Origin: Flectonema sp. DT1601
Lineage: Eukaryota > Euglenozoa > Diplonemea > Diplonemida > Diplonemidae
Assembly: GCA_964019425.1 (NCBI GenBank)
Contig: OZ025818.1
Span: 124,001-188,000, forward strand
DNA: 64,000 bases
Direction: 5' to 3'
Each line of letters starts with the position of its first letter. The first letter of the stretch is position 1. Positions 31,673 to 40,553 of this stretch are shown here, piece by piece. The notes beneath the pieces are model-generated. The model was not told the origin of the DNA. It saw only the letters and a program-made list of their open reading frames with translations, and made no database searches. Both the position numbers and the translations under genes were made by a program.

Positions 31673-33604
31673 AAGTAGCTATCGAGAAATAATCAAGCAC
31701 TTCAACTCCACCAGCTACTATTGTGAGTCCGCCGTCTGAACCAAAATCAATGTTGTTAGGATATCGTTTTCCTGCTTGGAATTCAAGCTTTGAGAGGCAT
31801 CCTCTGGACAAAGGAACGGAGCAAAAAAAAAGAAAAAATATATATCCAACCTCCCCAACAACTAAAAAAAATAGCGGTACCAGTCGTTGTTGGTAGCATC
31901 TAGTTTTACAAAAGAGATCCAGAAAATGAACAAAAGTACAACACGAGCTTTTGCGAAAAAAACATCATGCAAATTTGTACATCTGTAACCTTGATTAAGC
32001 GCGCAGTGGGAAACGTATTGCAAATATGGAGTATTTTCACCCCTCAATAACAATATCAAAAAAAAAAAATTCAAAAAAAAAAAAAAAAAAAAAGGAAATT
32101 GTCGTAAAGTTCGCGGGGGTAAATTGATACTGTATTATCAAGATCTGGGGGGACAAAAGAAGATTGGAAGACAGTAATCCTACAGCAGCAACGCTACTAG
32201 CAAGGAACATGTGTACCATTCCAATGATGCTCGTTTGCGTACTGGAAGAGGAAGGATTACTTACTACCTAACTGAGCAGCCATAGCTCCTTCACAAGTTG
32301 ACTAAAAAGAAGTAACCTGAAAAAGTCACTAGAATTAGTGTTCCGCACTTGCCTGATGACCCGTATTTTCGGCAACAAACAAAACACCACCATAACATCT
32401 AATTGTGTTATCAACCAGAGATTGCTTCCTCCAATAGGGGGATGGCTTGACATCCCACGTGACTGTTGCTCCATAAAATTGGAAAGAGATGTGACCAACT
32501 CGGTGCAGTTTAATGCAAACACGAATGCCGAATTCAACCACCAGTTAATAGATTTACCAGCTTTTAAGATATGAACACTAAGCTAAGTACTCGGTTACAT
32601 TGTAGAAAAAAAATATCCTACAATGTTACCGAGGCAACCATCAGTTCCCATTAGTAGTAAGAGACTCAACTGCTCAACTGGACTCAGCAACAAGAGATAA
32701 AACACTATCGGAAGGCGCTCCTGCGAATTGCATGTTGTGATACAAGTTGACGAGAGAGTCGGCTTCATTCACCCCAATCAAGGAGTAAAGAACAAGACTG
32801 TGCGCAACAAGAATAAAAAGAGGGAAAGAAAGGATGAATTTAGTCAGTTAAGTTAACTTAGTAAGCCCTAAACTGATGACTACAAGGAGTCTGGGTACCC
32901 GCACCAGTTGAGGACTCAATCACTGATATAGCGTTTTATAGCTTCGGCGAAACTAACATGTTGAAAATAAAAAAATAAGGGGAGGGGGGGGGGAAGGTGG
33001 GGAGTAATTATATCATTTCCATTCCATAAAACCCTTTCTTTTCATGAAATAATCACATGTGTCGAATGCCTCCATACCACGAAAGAACAATAAAGTTAAA
33101 TAAAAAAACCCGGAATACGACCATTCGCTTCTAACTGTCACATTAATATATAAAATATCACAAATAATTAGGCAACACGACTCACTATTGCAATCTGTAA
33201 GGAAACAGAATCGAAGGAAGCTGTCACCTGACCAAAATATCGCAAGCAGAACGAAACACCCCCCTATAAAATTATTGTTAAGCAGGAAAGTAAATAATTT
33301 AGAGGGGGGTGAAAATGGGACTACGTAAGAAGAGATGGCTCTTTTTATTAAAAACAAAATATAAGAAAAAATGTTTTTTGTACCTACAAAAACCCAATTG
33401 TTCACAACACCAAAACTGCTCCTCCCAAGCGAGGGAATTACGGCAACAATAGTGGCTTGTGCGAAGAAGAAGAAGATTTATGATGACTGTGTGAGAAATG
33501 TTTCATATTTTCGGGACAATATTTTCAATTCCATCTGACCTTTCAGTTGATGCTCTCCTCTGAACTTTCTCAATCACTGAGAGAGTCAGCAGGTTAGTAA
33601 CTTG

Positions 33605-33635
<31 letters not shown>

Positions 33636-34100
33636 ATTCAAATAAGCAGCCTTATATTTTGTTGATCGCAGCTAGTGTTACTGGCGCACAGGGAAATAGA
33701 TAACATGACATAATAAATAACGGCTCTTAATCTGAATAGTTTCTTCTCCGACTTCGTCGGTGCAAAAAAAAAAAAAAAAAGAACTAACATGCTATGAACA
33801 CACAGCATATCAAAGAGGCTATTTCTTCGTTCGAACTGACAATTAAAGATTACCTATATTTCGATATGCAATACGTACACGACATTAACGGGATATAAAT
33901 AATTGTGAGCATGACGTTGGTGATTATATTGTAGAATTTAAATCCAGAGGACCACATGCGACTTGTTCCTCGGATTGCATGACTTCCAAAGGTGTGAATG
34001 AAAGTCAACAAAAAGAAAGGGGAAAAAAACAATCTTGCTACATATACATGTGAACATTTTTCCTTTCGGAACGTCGCCTGCGAGCAAGCCAAGGAGGGTC
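31673..34100 (-). other. Region of coding-like islands: possible intron-rich gene(s) missed by ORF length
   Basis: Several minus-strand islands are open for 20-50 codons and bounded by acceptor- or donor-like sites. The last, ending at a TAA about 31673, reads SKLEFQAGKRYPNNIDFGSDGG then continues to FSIATC (48 codons). Others are near 31950-32050 (ENTPYLQYVSHCALNQGYRC), 32340-32540 (VTWDVKPSPYWRKQSLVDN), 32690-32800 (VNEADSLVNLYHNMQFAGAP) and 33380-33460 (VAVIPSLGRSSFGVVNNW). I could not join them into one consistent protein or recognise a family. Some may be chance. Confidence 0.3.
32590..32633. repeat. 16-bp hairpin in the gene-poor stretch
   Basis: Arms CTCGGTTACATTGTAG and CTACAATGTTACCGAG pair with one mismatch around a 12-nt A-rich loop. 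It stands among coding-like islands and could be a tiny inverted-repeat insertion or an RNA stem. Confidence 0.7.
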
Positions 34101-35058
34101 ATCGAGATTGCTAGCAAAATATAAAAAAAAAAATAGCTAAACCGTAAATGCTTACATGGTTTCTAGCAAAGCTTTGCCAGTGGTTGCTTGTTCTTGATTG
34201 ATTGGGTTTTTTTTTTTATTGTTATAATATAACTTATTGTTATTTCATTCTTTCCCACCCCTTATATTACCACGGGAAAGACTACGCGTTGACCGCTAAT
34301 CGAAAAGCGGTTTGGCAGTGTGATTCAACACAAGAAATCGATGCAATGATTTGACGAAATTGTTCTCTCCAGAAGAAAAAAAAAAGAAAAGAAAAAAGAA
34401 ATTTCTGTCTACTCTTCATGTTTCCACTGTGTAGAAAACCTGACATATGCTAATCGGAAAGTATTTCTTTTTTTTCGTTTTCTCTCAACTTTTTTTTTTT
34501 TTTTTTTGGGGTGTTTCTTCTCCTTTTCAAATCATCAAACAAAAGTAATTCTGGCGTTAAAATAATAAAACTCGGCTTTTTCTTCTTTTCTTCTTTTTTT
34601 TTTTTTTTGACAGTGATGAATAAGTTCATGAGGCACGTTCTTCAGTTGGTACCAATCTGAGCTACTTCGGTATTCACGAGTTTATTGTGGAAAAAAAAAA
34701 TTCTTTTTTGTGCATGAAACCATGACAACTGAGAAGGCTATAGGAGGTTTACGTGATGGTCAGAAACAAAAAATTCAAAAAAAAAAAATGCTTCTTCCGT
34801 AAAAAACACTTTCTACGACAAATTCTTTTTTTTTTTTTTTTTTTTTTCATTTTTCAATTCAATGAGATTGATTGAGATCCACGAATAACGCGGCAGTTCA
34901 AACACCTTTTTTTCCATTTTTCATTTTTATTTTTATTTTTATTTTTAATTTTTTTTTTCTCAACACTTTTTTTCCCTTCGTTCTCTCTCACACAACATCC
35001 ATTCACTACTTGCCAACACTGAACAAGGAACCGACTTATCAAACAGGTCAGGCAGACA
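34101..35058. other. AT-rich spacer with T-rich microsatellite
   Basis: Holds many T runs, a (TTTTTA)n tract near 34922-34948 and copy B of the dispersed element. No gene supported. Confidence 0.55.
34707..34757. repeat. Copy B of the dispersed non-coding element
   Basis: Partner of the copy near 16783. It ends in the same AGGAGGTTTACGTG. It lies about 300 nt below the stop of the TRCSRSQG-repeat gene in transcription order, whereas copy A lies about 270-320 nt above the CLC start. Confidence 0.55.
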
Positions 35059-36528
35059 CTAATCTGAAGATTCAGAAACAAAAAACCCACCAAGAATAAG
35101 TCTTCTGATTAGATTTGATAAACTTTCAGGTGATGTCTTTTCTTCCCATTGAGAGCGGTAGCGTTTTCTAGCGTTTTCACTGAAATCTTCAAAGAACAGT
35201 GTTCTGAATGCTGGACACCTACCAAGAATCTCGTCAAGGGGTTCACGAAGAACGGAATCGACAGTGTCAGTTCCTTCAGCAAACGTCAACGGACTTCCAA
35301 TGTCGGATATTTCAAAAGGAGTTTCCGGTTCTCCTGCAGCTTTGTCTTTCTTTCTAACAACCAATTGATCTGTTGACGGGTTTTCACTAACGGCAACTGA
35401 TTTCGCCAATTTAAACTTCTTCTCTGCCGCAGCTTGCTTTCCCTTCTCATGTAAATTCTTGTTGTCGCAGGTAAACTGAGCTTCGATTAAGAATGGAACA
35501 CCCTGTACAGTTATTCTCTTATCATTAATCTTGTTTTGTAATCGAGCGGCATCTGGTACGGTCCCACAGTCTGCGAAGAATGCTCCCAATAATACTGACG
35601 GATGGGTCCAAACACCACTTCCTCTCTTCTTCTTAATATCATCAGCAAGCATTTGAATACCTTGCCAAGCTGAGGTAGCATTCTTTATAACTGTCAGTAC
35701 TCCTGCCCAAGTTATGCGGTTGGCTGATTCAATCCATTTTGCTTTTTGAGCATAAAACCTGATGTGCAACGTTGACTTTGGAATTTCTTCAGCTTCAGTT
35801 CTCGTTCTCTTTGGAGCATCCGAAACACTGATGCGAACTTCTTCTCCCGTCTCAAGTTTCTCACTTTGGAATTTCTCACCATCCAAGTCTGGTTTCCAAA
35901 GTCTGTTTACTTCGGCGAAAGCGTGGCAATGTTTTGTTTTGTGTTTTCTGACTACTTCAAGAGTCCATCGGTTTAGAAATCCAATCTCTTTTGTTATTAA
36001 ATTCTCAACCATCTTTGTTGATGCGTCAGCAGGTATTCTATCGATGTACAGAAGAGTTGATTCTGATGTAGTGTTGTCTGTGTTTCGAACATTATCAACT
36101 ACTTCATGTGCTACTGGACATGATGAAACGGTTCTCGCAGTTTGTTGTTCTGGGATATCTGGATTACTTCTTTCTCTTATCATCGGAGCAGAAACTGATG
36201 TTCTCGCAAGGCCGCCACCGTCAGTTTCACTCTGTTCGGCTACGCCCTGACTTCTACTGCATCTGGGAAGTCCATCATTGTCGCTGCTAAAATCGGCTAT
36301 TCCTTGACTTCTACTGCATCTGGTGAGTCCTTCACTGTCACCTCCACCTCCACTGCCTTGACTTCTGCTGCATCTGGTGAGTCCTTCACTGTCACCTCCA
36401 CCTCCACTGCCTTGACTTCTACTGCATCTGGTGAGTCCGTCTTTTTCACTTTCTACTCCACTCTGTTCCGTTATGCCTTGACTTCTACTGCATCTGGTGA
36501 GTCCGTTTTGGTCTCCGTGGGAGTCCAT
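35059..36528 (-). CDS. Protein with N-terminal GLTRCSRSQG repeats and an RRM-like region
   Basis: 489 residues. The first 115 hold five copies of GL(T/P)RCSRSQG with acidic or Gly-rich linkers (ITEQSG, SGGGGDSE), then a Ser-rich linker. Around 155-235 a stretch starting LLYIDRIPADASTKMVENLI resembles an RNA-recognition-motif fold by its beta-alpha-beta pattern, and two further alpha/beta segments follow to about residue 385; these are weak calls. The C-terminal 80 residues are acidic with a basic patch. RNA binding would fit both the Arg/Ser repeats and the fold, but no family is recognised. The ATG is 15 nt below TTCTATTCAG. It follows the peroxisomal enzyme gene on the same strand. Confidence 0.8.
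   Translation of the reverse strand: MDSHGDQNGLTRCSRSQGITEQSGVESEKDGLTRCSRSQGSGGGGDSEGLTRCSRSQGSGGGGDSEGLTRCSRSQGIADFSSDNDGLPRCSRSQGVAEQSETDGGGLARTSVSAPMIRERSNPDIPEQQTARTVSSCPVAHEVVDNVRNTDNTTSESTLLYIDRIPADASTKMVENLITKEIGFLNRWTLEVVRKHKTKHCHAFAEVNRLWKPDLDGEKFQSEKLETGEEVRISVSDAPKRTRTEAEEIPKSTLHIRFYAQKAKWIESANRITWAGVLTVIKNATSAWQGIQMLADDIKKKRGSGVWTHPSVLLGAFFADCGTVPDAARLQNKINDKRITVQGVPFLIEAQFTCDNKNLHEKGKQAAAEKKFKLAKSVAVSENPSTDQLVVRKKDKAAGEPETPFEISDIGSPLTFAEGTDTVDSVLREPLDEILGRCPAFRTLFFEDFSENARKRYRSQWEEKTSPESLSNLIRRLILGGFFVSESSD
36243..36505 (-). repeat. In-frame repeat array coding for TRCSRSQG
   Basis: Two neighbouring 54-nt units (18 residues each) are identical save for one base (36370, where the other copies have TCTACTGC), while outer units have diverged linkers. 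This points to recent unit duplication that kept the reading frame. Confidence 0.85.
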
Positions 36529-37368
36529 ATCTCTTATTATGTGCTGAATAGAATAAGGTAGTTGATGATAATAAAGTTCGGTGTTTAATTAGCAACCAAT
36601 TCCGATCACTTTTTGTCATTTTTGTTGAATTTCTGTGTGCTGAGTTTCATGTTAAGAATAGTAACAGGTTGATAACTGTTTTAAGGTTTTTTCAAAACCT
36701 TTGCATCGTTCTTCCTCTGGTGGAGGAAAACAGTTCTTTTTTTTTTGTTCGTAATAATCATTCAGAAGAGATCTACCGCTGATCCACATTTAGAACATCG
36801 ACCCTTCGGTCTTCTTTTCGTAAGCTTTTTATAAGCCTTACCGGGAGTGGTAGGTTTTTCTTTTGCTTTTCATTTTTATTTGTTTTTTTTTTCTTTTGTG
36901 TTGGTTTTTATTGTCAACTTCAAAGTTTCGTGGCTCAAGCTCCGACCGTGTGGCGGTGTAGCGGTAACGAAATTGCATATTTTTCTTTTTAAAAATTTTG
37001 TCTTTTTTTTTCTTCTTCATTACTCTCATGAACGCTACGCGTGCTCAGACATCCCTGAAAGCGTGTGCATTCCTTCGTTTAGTTTAGTTTATTTTTTTGT
37101 TTGTCGCAAAAAATAAAGTCTTTCATTTTTTTTCTTTTTGTTCTTTTTTTTTTTTTTAAAACATAGAATAAAAAGAGGTTACAATGCTTCCACCACTTAA
37201 CAAATGGTGATTGAAAGTGATGACATCGTACCGAAGGTGGATTATTGTTTCCATATGAAAAGTTTTTTTTTAAAAATAAAAATTTAAAAATAAAAATAAA
37301 AACAAATTTCCACTCGACAAATAGTACTTGAAAGTGACAAGAGAGCAACATGAACGGGGAAAAGTCAC
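36529..37368. other. Spacer with a diverged direct repeat
   Basis: Two related segments near 37190-37232 and 37308-37345 share TTCCAC, ACAAAT and TTGAAAGTGA in the same order, just below the stop of the peroxisomal enzyme gene. The rest is T-rich with no gene seen. Confidence 0.5.
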
Positions 37369-39486
37369 TTACAACTTAGAAAGCTGAGCAGCACGCTCCT
37401 TATTCCATTTGTTTAGCGAGATACGCTCGCTTGCCATTTTTGCTAATAATGGACATGGAGTTTCACCCAACTCTGTCAATACTTTTACGACATGCTTAAG
37501 GCCTACCTGTTCAGCGTACTTCATTGGTCCTCCTCTGTATCTTGGGAAATTGTATCCGTAGACAATAGCGATATCAATATCGGATGCCTTGCTAACAATA
37601 CCGTCTTCTAAGATTCTAAACCCTTCGTTAATGACTGGAAAGTAGATTCTCTCAGCGACTTCATCTGCGGTGAGCTGAAGTTTCTGAATGTTATTTCTCT
37701 TCCAGTATGATTCTAAGAACGCGTTGGCTTCTGGGTTAGGAGTCGCACGACGCTTTTCGTCATAGCAGTAAACTCCCTTACCAGTCTTCATACCGTAGTT
37801 ACCGTTGCTGTACAAGTAATCAGCAAGGTTGTTCTTTGGGTCGGCCTTTCCTTCACGCTCACGTTCACGGCAGGCGAGGTCAATTCCTACCAAGTCACCC
37901 ATTCTCATTGGTCCCATTCTGATACCGAATGCCTCAGCAGCAGCATCTACATCAGCTGGGTACATACCAGAGTATACAAGTTTGTTTGCTCCCTGCATTG
38001 CCATCATTCTGTTTGCAATAAATCCGTGACAGTTGTTAGCAAGGACAGCAATTTTATTAATTCTCTTTCCAAACTCCATCGCTGTGGCGACGGTTTCACC
38101 CGAAGTCTTCTTACCCTTAACATTCTCGAGAAGCTTCATCACGTTAGCTGGTGAGAAGAAGTGGCATCCAATAACATCCTGCGGTCTGCTGGTGGAGTTT
38201 GCGATTTCATCGATTGATAAGAACGATGTGTTTGTGGCGAGGACACATCCAGGTTTGCAGACGGCGTCAAGCTTGGCAAAGACCTCCTTTTTGATGTCCA
38301 TGTTCTCATAGACGGCTTCGATTACCATGTCGCAAGTCGACAGAACTTTGTAGTCTGATCCACCAGCAGTGATTCTTCCGAAGGCAGCTTCGGCCTTTGC
38401 TTGTGGCATTGATCCTCTCTTTACTGATCTCTCGTAGTTCTTCTGAATTACGGTCATTCCTTTCTTTAAGAATTCATCCTTGGCATCCATTAAAATCACA
38501 TTGTAGCCGGCCTCAGCACATGACATGGCAATACCTCCACCCATCAAACCAGATCCGAGGATACCAATCTGTTGCAACTTCTTTGGCTTGGCGTTAAGTC
38601 CCGGAACCTTCCAGCACGCACGCTCAGCAAAGAACATGTATTGCATAGCCTTTGATTGGTCTCCAGTGAGAAGTGGGAAGAATTCCTTCTGCTCAATCTT
38701 CATTCCTTGCGCGAAGTTTAATTCCGGGTTGCATGCGGCTTCTACACATTTGATGATTGCCTGTGGAGCAACTTCTCCCCTTCTTGCCTTACCCCACTTG
38801 CTTCTGGCAGCCTCGAAGTCAAGTGGTGCGCAAGTTCTTCTGCTCAAAGGACGGGAAGCAATTTCGGCTGCGTTTGCGGACTTTGACACGGCGAATTTGA
38901 CAGCCTCCTCTACAACGTTACCAGAAACAACTGCGTCGTAAATTCCGAGCTTGACAGCCTTTTCGGCAGAGACTGGTGCACCACCGCACATGAAGGCGAG
39001 GGCTTTTTCTGCTCCAATTGCACGAGGGAGACGCTGAGTACCTCCGGCTCCTGGGAGTAGACCAAGGTTTACTTCTGGAAGACCAGCTCTTGAACGAGCG
39101 GTGGCTAATCTCCACTGGCAGGCAAGTGCGGTTTCGAGACCTCCTCCGAGAGAGACACCATCGATTGCTGCAACAACAGGCTTCTTGCTGGTCTCCATCA
39201 GGTCGAAAATCTGTGGCAGACTTGGAGCTTTTGGAAGCTTTGCAAAGTTTGCAAACTCCGAAATATCAGCTCCAGCACAGAATGCTCCATTCGCTCCAGT
39301 GAGTACGATACCAGCTACGGTGTCATCTGCCATGCAGGCTCTAACGTGCTTATCAATACCAATTCTAACTCCAACACTCAAAGGGTTCATTGGAGGGTTG
39401 TCTAGGGTAAGGATACCAACCTTCTTACCTTCGGCACTGCCGTAGGTAAGGTGAACGTTTCCCTTAATTAACTTGTTCTTTGACAT
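37369..39486 (-). CDS. Peroxisomal bifunctional enoyl-CoA hydratase / 3-hydroxyacyl-CoA dehydrogenase
   Basis: 705 residues from the ATG at 39486 (MSKNKLI). I prefer this start to the upstream in-frame ATG at 39540 because TTTCATCAG lies 13 nt above it and the extra 18 residues look like UTR. The N-terminal crotonase domain (about 15-200) has the oxyanion-hole GAFCAGADI and PEVNLGLLPGAGGTQ with the catalytic Glu. The NAD-binding domain starts at IGILGSGLMGGGIA (about 305), with the catalytic His in GCHFFSPANVMKLLE; two C-terminal dehydrogenase domains follow. The protein ends in SKL, a classical type 1 peroxisomal signal. It should carry out the second and third steps of peroxisomal beta-oxidation, hydrating trans-2-enoyl-CoA and oxidising L-3-hydroxyacyl-CoA. 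The coding GC is higher than in its neighbours, as expected of a highly expressed gene. Confidence 0.95.
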   Translation of the reverse strand: MSKNKLIKGNVHLTYGSAEGKKVGILTLDNPPMNPLSVGVRIGIDKHVRACMADDTVAGIVLTGANGAFCAGADISEFANFAKLPKAPSLPQIFDLMETSKKPVVAAIDGVSLGGGLETALACQWRLATARSRAGLPEVNLGLLPGAGGTQRLPRAIGAEKALAFMCGGAPVSAEKAVKLGIYDAVVSGNVVEEAVKFAVSKSANAAEIASRPLSRRTCAPLDFEAARSKWGKARRGEVAPQAIIKCVEAACNPELNFAQGMKIEQKEFFPLLTGDQSKAMQYMFFAERACWKVPGLNAKPKKLQQIGILGSGLMGGGIAMSCAEAGYNVILMDAKDEFLKKGMTVIQKNYERSVKRGSMPQAKAEAAFGRITAGGSDYKVLSTCDMVIEAVYENMDIKKEVFAKLDAVCKPGCVLATNTSFLSIDEIANSTSRPQDVIGCHFFSPANVMKLLENVKGKKTSGETVATAMEFGKRINKIAVLANNCHGFIANRMMAMQGANKLVYSGMYPADVDAAAEAFGIRMGPMRMGDLVGIDLACREREREGKADPKNNLADYLYSNGNYGMKTGKGVYCYDEKRRATPNPEANAFLESYWKRNNIQKLQLTADEVAERIYFPVINEGFRILEDGIVSKASDIDIAIVYGYNFPRYRGGPMKYAEQVGLKHVVKVLTELGETPCPLLAKMASERISLNKWNKERAAQLSKL

Positions 39487-40027
39487 TTTGTGTGAAAATC
39501 TGATGAAACAAATAAATGAACATTGCACTAACGACATCATAAAGCACGCTGAGCTGCATCTACGAGTTTAAAGCTGCTAAAGGGAAGTAGAAATCATCGA
39601 CACCTTGCAAGTGAATGATAATTGACCGTGACTGAATAATCTTTTCATTTATTTCGTTCTTTTTCCAACGACTCCTTTCAGCCATCTTCCCTTCCCTCTA
39701 TTTTTTTCTTTCTTTTTTTTGTAGTTGTTCTTTTTTCTATTCGCGTACCAGACCTTACCCACCAGGTAAACGCGAAAGAGGGAATTCAAGAAAGCGTATA
39801 AAAAAAAAAAAAAAAAAAAATTGAAAACTATATGGGCAATGTGGGAGGGGAACAAGTGCAAAAGGAATACTTCACACACAAAGAGGATACCAAGTACCCC
39901 ATTATGCTTCTTTCTATAGCTCAGTGGCTTTAAGTTGTTGCCAACCCTTCCCAATTCCATGATGGCTAGGTGGTGGTGGTGGTGGAGGGTCAGTTTCATG
40001 CGGAAAACGATAATTAGTTGAAAAGAA
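39487..40027. other. Spacer
   Basis: Mixed AT-rich sequence with a run of about 21 A near 39800-39820. A minus-strand frame over 39649-40044 is open but has low complexity and no recognisable domain. Confidence 0.55.
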
Positions 40028-40273
40028 CTAATTATTTCCTGCATATCCCTTAAAGTTCTGTTTTGCTACCTTTCCTTTCGAATTTGCTGCTGCGTCAGCT
40101 GCTGCAACTTCCTTTTTCTTGTTAGCCTCCTCCTGCTTGCGACGCATTCTATCAGCATCAGTCTCTTTTGCTGCGCCTCTGGTCATTCCATCAGACCTTT
40201 CTCCCTTTCCATCTTTTGAATGTTTCGCCATGTTTTTGGCTCTCGCCATGTCACGCTGGTTTCCACGAGTCAT
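40028..40273 (-). CDS. SERF (4F5) family small basic protein
   Basis: 81 residues. It opens with MTRGNQRDMARAKNMAKHSK, the signature of the SERF/4F5 family, followed by a charged helix rich in Lys, Glu and Ala. Family members are small, highly charged proteins tied to amyloid assembly and RNA binding. The length fits (family about 60-90). The ATG lies 8-15 nt below acceptor-like AG sites. It sits between the DEAH helicase and the peroxisomal enzyme on the same strand. Confidence 0.9.
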   Translation of the reverse strand: MTRGNQRDMARAKNMAKHSKDGKGERSDGMTRGAAKETDADRMRRKQEEANKKKEVAAADAAANSKGKVAKQNFKGYAGNN

Positions 40274-40553
40274 ATTATTAGCTTCACTGGATAAGGATGT
40301 ATTAGAGTATGGTGTTTTAATTTGACTGCATAATGTTTTATTACCTTTTTGAGGATTATTTTATTGTTCATCTTATTTCTAGAACTTCTATTTTAGAAAA
40401 AAAAAAGATTTTTAAAAAAAAAAAAAAAACAGAAAATATACAACTTTTCCTTTTAATGTTATTAATCTACGTGTTGATGATTTGAGCAATGGATGAACAC
40501 AGCTTAAGTACAGGTAAAATTGGAAATGAATTACAAATTAAGGATTGTCCCTC

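Noticed and set aside
33013-33405. 130-residue minus-strand frame as a complete gene
   Set aside because: It is rich in Phe, Leu and Ile from T-rich sequence, and its upstream half contains better splice-like edges; no family is seen.
35762-36250. 162-codon plus-strand frame
   Set aside because: It is the antisense of the TRCSRSQG-repeat gene, with no start context or domain.
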